Shown piece after piece: positions 60,473 to 64,000 of a stretch of DNA of 64,000 nucleotides. Location of the stretch: the NCBI RefSeq assembly GCF_900142825.1, contig NZ_FRCH01000003.1, positions 124,001-188,000 on the forward strand, written 5' to 3'. The position numbers and the translations under genes were made by a program. How positions within the stretch are numbered: position 1 is the first letter of the stretch; every line of letters starts with the position of its first letter. The DNA comes from Rhodanobacter sp. OK091 (GTDB lineage Bacteria; Pseudomonadota; Gammaproteobacteria; Xanthomonadales; Rhodanobacteraceae). The notes beneath the pieces are model-generated. The model did not search any database, had not been told where the DNA came from, and was given only the letters and a program-made list of their open reading frames with translations.

Positions 60473-61233
60473 ACCTTCCACGGTGCCTTACCCGTTTGCC
60501 AGAGTTCTTCCAATCTGACTTTGTCACGCAGGGTGTCCATGGGCTGCCAGAACCCGTGGTGGGTGTAGGCAGACAGCTGTTCCTCGCGGGCAAGACTTTC
60601 GAGCGGCCCGCGCTCCCAAATTGTGGCATCGTCTTTGATGTAGTTCAGTACAGCCGACTCAAGCACGAAAAAGCCGCCATTGATCCATGAGCCATCGCCC
60701 AATGGCTTTTCCTCGAAGCGGGTGATTCGGTGGTCCTTGATGTCGATAGCGCCGAAGCGACCGGGCGGTTGTACCGCGCACATGGTCGCCAGGGTGCCGT
60801 TGGCCCGGTGGAAGACAAGTTGCTGGGTGATGTCGACATCAGCAAGTCCATCGCCGTAGGTGAAGCAAAACGTCTCTCCGTCCAGATATTCCACCACGCG
60901 CTTTAATCTGCCACCTGTCTGCGTTTGGTCGCCGGTATCGACCAACGTGATACGCCATGGCTCAGCATGCTTTTGATGGACTTCAAGCGTGTTGTTGGAA
61001 AGATCGAAAGTGACATCCGACATATGCAGGAAATAGTTGGCGAAATATTCCTTGATTACATAGCCCTTGTAGCCGAGGCAAATGATGAAATCATTGATGC
61101 CATGATGCGAGTAGATTTTCAGCAGGTGCCAGAGCACGGGCATACCGCCAATCTCAATCATCGGCTTGGGACGCACAGCCGTCTCCTCACTGAGGCGCGT
61201 GCCTAAGCCGCCGGCAAGAATGACAGCCTTCAT
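60463..61233 (-). CDS. rfbF: glucose-1-phosphate cytidylyltransferase
   Basis: A 256-residue nucleotidyltransferase, the size of Salmonella RfbF (DdhA). It makes CDP-glucose from CTP and glucose-1-phosphate. The pyrophosphorylase loop is [15 protein letters not shown], followed by [17 protein letters not shown] and [13 protein letters not shown], and [18 protein letters not shown] with [12 protein letters not shown]. Start at 61233 (MKAVILAGG). It opens the CDP-sugar block 110 bases after fcl. Confidence 0.95.
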   Translation of the reverse strand: MKAVILAGGLGTRLSEETAVRPKPMIEIGGMPVLWHLLKIYSHHGINDFIICLGYKGYVIKEYFANYFLHMSDVTFDLSNNTLEVHQKHAEPWRITLVDTGDQTQTGGRLKRVVEYLDGETFCFTYGDGLADVDITQQLVFHRANGTLATMCAVQPPGRFGAIDIKDHRITRFEEKPLGDGSWINGGFFVLESAVLNYIKDDATIWERGPLESLAREEQLSAYTHHGFWQPMDTLRDKVRLEELWQTGKAPWKVWP

Positions 61234-61343
61234 GAAAAGTATTTCAGTGGATAACAGCGGGGGATCATGCAAGCGGCCCTCGTTAATACGCTTGGAAGAA
61301 TGATGGACTGCTCTCGAGCGTCTGTTTTTGTTGAAAGATCACA

Positions 61344-62279
61344 TTATTGCGCGACGTAGTTTTTGATGTGCCAAGCATAGGTTGCCGCCAGCCCCTCTTC
61401 CAGTGGAATTTGCGCTGACCAGCCAAGGTCGCGCATACGGTGTGCATCAAGCGCCTTTCGTGGCGTTCCGTCGGGCTTGGAGGCGTCGAACAGCATGCTT
61501 CCCGTATAGCCCACTACGCTGGCAATAGTGTGGGCGAGCTCGGCGATGCTGACTTCGTCACTCGATCCAATGTTGACGATTCCTTCTGCGCTATACGCAT
61601 GCATCAACACCAGCAAGGCATCCGCGAGATCATCGGCATGCAGTAATTCGCGCAGCGGGCGGCCGCTCCCCCATATGGTGACCTTGGGGATGCCCGCGAC
61701 TTTGGCCTCATGAAAGCGCCGAATCAACGCCGGCACCACGTGCGAATTGTCGGGATCAAAGTTGTCACCCGGTCCGTACAAATTGGTCGGCATTGCGCAA
61801 ATGGCATCAAAGCCATATTGCTGCCGATACGCCTGGCACATCTTCAACCCTGCGATCTTCGCGATGGCATACCACTCGTTGGTCGGCTCCAGCGGGCCGG
61901 TCAGTAGGTACTCCTCCTTGATCGGTTGGGGGCAGTCGCGCGGATAGATGCAGGATGAGCCGAGGAACAGCAGCTTCTTCGCACCATACTTCCAGGCGTT
62001 GTGGATGACGTTGGTCTGGATGGCCAGATTGTTGTGGATGAACTCGGCCGGGTAGGTGCTGTTGGCAAGGATACCGCCTACCTTGGCAGCAGCCAGAAAC
62101 ACATAATCCGGCTCTTCTGTTGCGAAGAACTGCTCGACTTGCGACTGGTTGGATAGATCGAGTTCTTGATGCGTGCGCAAGATGAGGTTGCTGGCACCGT
62201 CGGCTTTGAGGCGGCGCACGATCGCTGAGCCCACCAGTCCACGGTGACCGGCAACATATATGCGTGCGTGGATGTCCAT
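61344..62279 (-). CDS. fcl: GDP-L-fucose synthase
   Basis: A 311-residue SDR (epimerase-reductase) that turns GDP-4-keto-6-deoxymannose into GDP-L-fucose. Motifs are YVAGHRGLVGSAIV, FLGSSCIYPRDCPQPIKE, NEWYAIAKIAGLKMCQAY and SGRPLRELLHADDLADA, all diagnostic of Fcl (WcaG). It starts seven bases after gmd, and the two enzymes act consecutively. Confidence 0.95.
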   Translation of the reverse strand: MDIHARIYVAGHRGLVGSAIVRRLKADGASNLILRTHQELDLSNQSQVEQFFATEEPDYVFLAAAKVGGILANSTYPAEFIHNNLAIQTNVIHNAWKYGAKKLLFLGSSCIYPRDCPQPIKEEYLLTGPLEPTNEWYAIAKIAGLKMCQAYRQQYGFDAICAMPTNLYGPGDNFDPDNSHVVPALIRRFHEAKVAGIPKVTIWGSGRPLRELLHADDLADALLVLMHAYSAEGIVNIGSSDEVSIAELAHTIASVVGYTGSMLFDASKPDGTPRKALDAHRMRDLGWSAQIPLEEGLAATYAWHIKNYVAQ

Positions 62280-62286
62280 GGTCGGT

Positions 62287-63411
62287 TTATTCGTGGGGAT
62301 TGGGCGAGTGGAATCCGGCATGGCTGATCAACGCGTCGCGTTGAGCGAGCTTCAGATCTGATTCCATCATCTCACGCACCAGTGTGCTGAAATCGGTCAC
62401 CGGCTGCCACCCCAGCTTTTGGCGAGCCTTGCTTGGGTCGCCCAGTAAAGTTTCCACTTCTGCGGGACGGAAGTAGCGTGGGTCGATCGCCACGATTCGT
62501 TGGCCGGGTTGGGCCGCCGAGTCGTCCGGCGCGCTGGCTACGATGCCGTGTTCATCGACATCGCTGCCAGTCCCAGTCCATTCGATACTGATGCCAAGCT
62601 CACCGGCGGCGCAGTCGACGAATTCGCGTACGGAATGCTGGATCCCTGTGGCGATGACGAAGTCTTCCGGCGTGTTCTGTTGCAGCATCAGCCATTGCGC
62701 TTCCACGAAATCGCGTGCATGACCCCAGTCACGACGAGCGTCGAGGTTGCCGAGATACAGACAGTCCTGTTGACCCAGGTGGATGCGTGCCAGTGCGCGG
62801 GTGATTTTGCGGGTCACGAAGGTCTCGCCGCGACGTGGCGATTCATGGTTGAACAGGATGCCGTTGCAGGCATACAAGCCGTAAGCTTCGCGATAGTTCA
62901 CCGTGATCCAGTAGGCGTAGAGCTTTGCCACGCCATACGGCGAGCGTGGATAGAACGGTGTGGTTTCCGATTGCGGAACCTGCAGCACCTTGCCATAAAG
63001 CTCGGATGTTGAGGCTTGGTAGAAGCGAGTCTTGCGTTCCATTCCAAGGATACGAATCGCTTCCAACATCCGTAGCGTGCCCATGGCATCGGTATTGGCT
63101 GTGTATTCGGGCGTCTCGAATGACACCTGCACATGGCTTTGCGCGCCGAGGTTGTAGATCTCGTCCGGCTGCACTTGCTGGATGATACGGATCAAGTTGG
63201 TGGCATCGGTCAGATCGCCGTAGTGCAAGAAAAACCGCTGCCCCTTTTCATGCGGGTCCTGATAGAGATGATCGACGCGTTCGGTGTTAAATGACGATGC
63301 CCGGCGCTTGATGCCGTGAACCTCGTAACCCTTCTCCAGCAGAAATTCTGCCAGGTAGGCGCCATCCTGACCGGTGATTCCAGAAATAAGTGCTCGTTTC
63401 ACGAGGTTCAT
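62287..63411 (-). CDS. gmd: GDP-mannose 4,6-dehydratase
   Basis: A 374-residue SDR producing GDP-4-keto-6-deoxymannose. The NADP loop is [19 protein letters not shown], the catalytic triad is in ASTSELYGK and [12 protein letters not shown], and [16 protein letters not shown] is invariant in Gmd. Normal length. It heads a gmd-fcl pair 66 bases after a TPR protein. Confidence 0.96.
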   Translation of the reverse strand: MNLVKRALISGITGQDGAYLAEFLLEKGYEVHGIKRRASSFNTERVDHLYQDPHEKGQRFFLHYGDLTDATNLIRIIQQVQPDEIYNLGAQSHVQVSFETPEYTANTDAMGTLRMLEAIRILGMERKTRFYQASTSELYGKVLQVPQSETTPFYPRSPYGVAKLYAYWITVNYREAYGLYACNGILFNHESPRRGETFVTRKITRALARIHLGQQDCLYLGNLDARRDWGHARDFVEAQWLMLQQNTPEDFVIATGIQHSVREFVDCAAGELGISIEWTGTGSDVDEHGIVASAPDDSAAQPGQRIVAIDPRYFRPAEVETLLGDPSKARQKLGWQPVTDFSTLVREMMESDLKLAQRDALISHAGFHSPNPHE

Positions 63412-63477
63412 AGCCTGATGTGGATCGCAGGTTGTTAGTTTAAGCGTTGCCGGTGCCTGTGCGTAGGGCGCCTTTGC

Positions 63478-64000
63478 TCAATCCTGCGGTAGCCGTGCCA
63501 TTTGCTCGCGCAATGTCTCAAGGTTGCTGTTCAACCGACCACCGATATTGAGTCGCTCCAATTGCTGAAACGCCTGATCGGCTTCATCCGCGCGGCCCTG
63601 AGCTACCAACATCCGAACCAAGGTGATTTGATAAGCAGCTTCATTTGGACTGGTTCCGATGGCTTCTCTTGTCATGCGTAGACCCAGTTCCTTGTCACCC
63701 AATACGTTCCAGGCATAATCGCCATAGATAGCGAGTAGACGCGCACTGTGATGGGGATGCGCGAGCGCAGCCATAAAAGAGTCAATCATGCGGTATCGAG
63801 GCAAGTCGCAGTGACCTTCGCGCGCGCATTGAGTCAACGCGCCTAACGAACTTTCATCCTGTACACCTGGCGTATGCGCCTTGAGTTTGGCGATCAAACT
63901 AGTCCACCAAGAATCTTTTAGTGGCAGATTCATCCTTGCGTTCATGAAGATCAAGGCTTGCTCAGGGAGGATCGATGAACCCGGTAACGCTGCAGATTTT
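63478..64000 (-). CDS. C-terminal part of a TPR-containing protein, cut by right edge
   Basis: The frame is open to the window edge and starts outside it. At least 174 residues are visible, ending in TPR-like helices (ITLVRMLVAQGRADEADQAFQQLERL). Residues near the start of the visible part (MNLPLKDSWWTSLIAKL) and the two-Cys segment CAREGHCDLPRYR resemble the C-terminal region of large membrane proteins linked to polysaccharide loci, such as O-antigen polymerase or ligase-type proteins. That identity is a guess, because the membrane part is not in the window. Confidence 0.65.
   Translation of the reverse strand, partial: KSAALPGSSILPEQALIFMNARMNLPLKDSWWTSLIAKLKAHTPGVQDESSLGALTQCAREGHCDLPRYRMIDSFMAALAHPHHSARLLAIYGDYAWNVLGDKELGLRMTREAIGTSPNEAAYQITLVRMLVAQGRADEADQAFQQLERLNIGGRLNSNLETLREQMARLPQD

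Overview
The window is a contiguous piece of a high-GC gammaproteobacterial chromosome. Gene content and order suggest the Xanthomonadales/Lysobacterales, most likely the Rhodanobacter/Dyella/Luteibacter side. The clues are a Pil-Chp twitching chemosensory operon, a pilB-pilC-pilD-coaE block, a RegB/RegA pair, the tesA/ybbA/ybbP arrangement and REP-like palindromes starting GTAGGAGC. The genus is an inference from gene content; no rRNA or tRNA gene was seen to confirm it.

Layout. (1) 1-11493, plus strand: type IV pilus chemosensory operon: pilH (cut by the left edge), pilI, pilJ, a 2052-residue ChpA/PilL hybrid kinase, a CheB-like ChpB and a CheW-like ChpC. No CheR (PilK) gene is present and the CheB domain appears to lack its catalytic serine. 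(2) 11517-18113: rsmE, a small secreted protein, bioA, gspN, and a run of phosphatases and nucleotide-cleaning enzymes (HisN/IMPase-like, NudE, CysQ, MazG). (3) 18176-24645: a beta-strand repeat protein, an anion transporter, a GST, and YbbA/YbbP divergent from TesA, with overlapping start codons. (4) 24718-31347: an OmpR-type two-component system preceded by an 18-bp palindrome, a single-chain SCOT-type CoA transferase, an isoaspartyl peptidase, and RegA/RegB. (5) 31373-41366: a POT peptide transporter, DgkA, LemA with two TPM-domain proteins, an S9 peptidase, then lgt-thyA-folA-mutT/thiE. (6) 41451-46258, minus strand: pilB, pilC, pilD, coaE, without a pilin gene.

(7) 46496-64000: a surface-polysaccharide (probably O-antigen) locus. 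A GT2 glycosyltransferase and a WecB-like epimerase read rightward. They meet an eroded IS3-family fragment, and from there to the window edge 15 genes read leftward in one operon-like array. The array makes GDP-4-keto-6-deoxymannose and GDP-L-fucose (gmd, fcl). It also makes a CDP-activated deoxy sugar (rfbF, rfbG, an RmlC-like epimerase, a TylC3-type C-methyltransferase and an NAD-dependent reductase), and it supplies three glycosyltransferases, a Wzx flippase and extra methyltransferases. Part of this array and the WecB-like gene are visibly more A+T-rich than the housekeeping genes, as expected for an exchanged locus.

The most interesting unit is the CDP-sugar block at 56744-61233. It has the first two steps of the 3,6-dideoxyhexose pathway, but a C-methyltransferase sits where the 3-dehydrase (RfbH) would be expected. 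This predicts a CDP-activated, C3-methyl-branched 6-deoxyhexose. That product is inferred, not shown. No tRNA, rRNA, CRISPR array or intact mobile element was seen.
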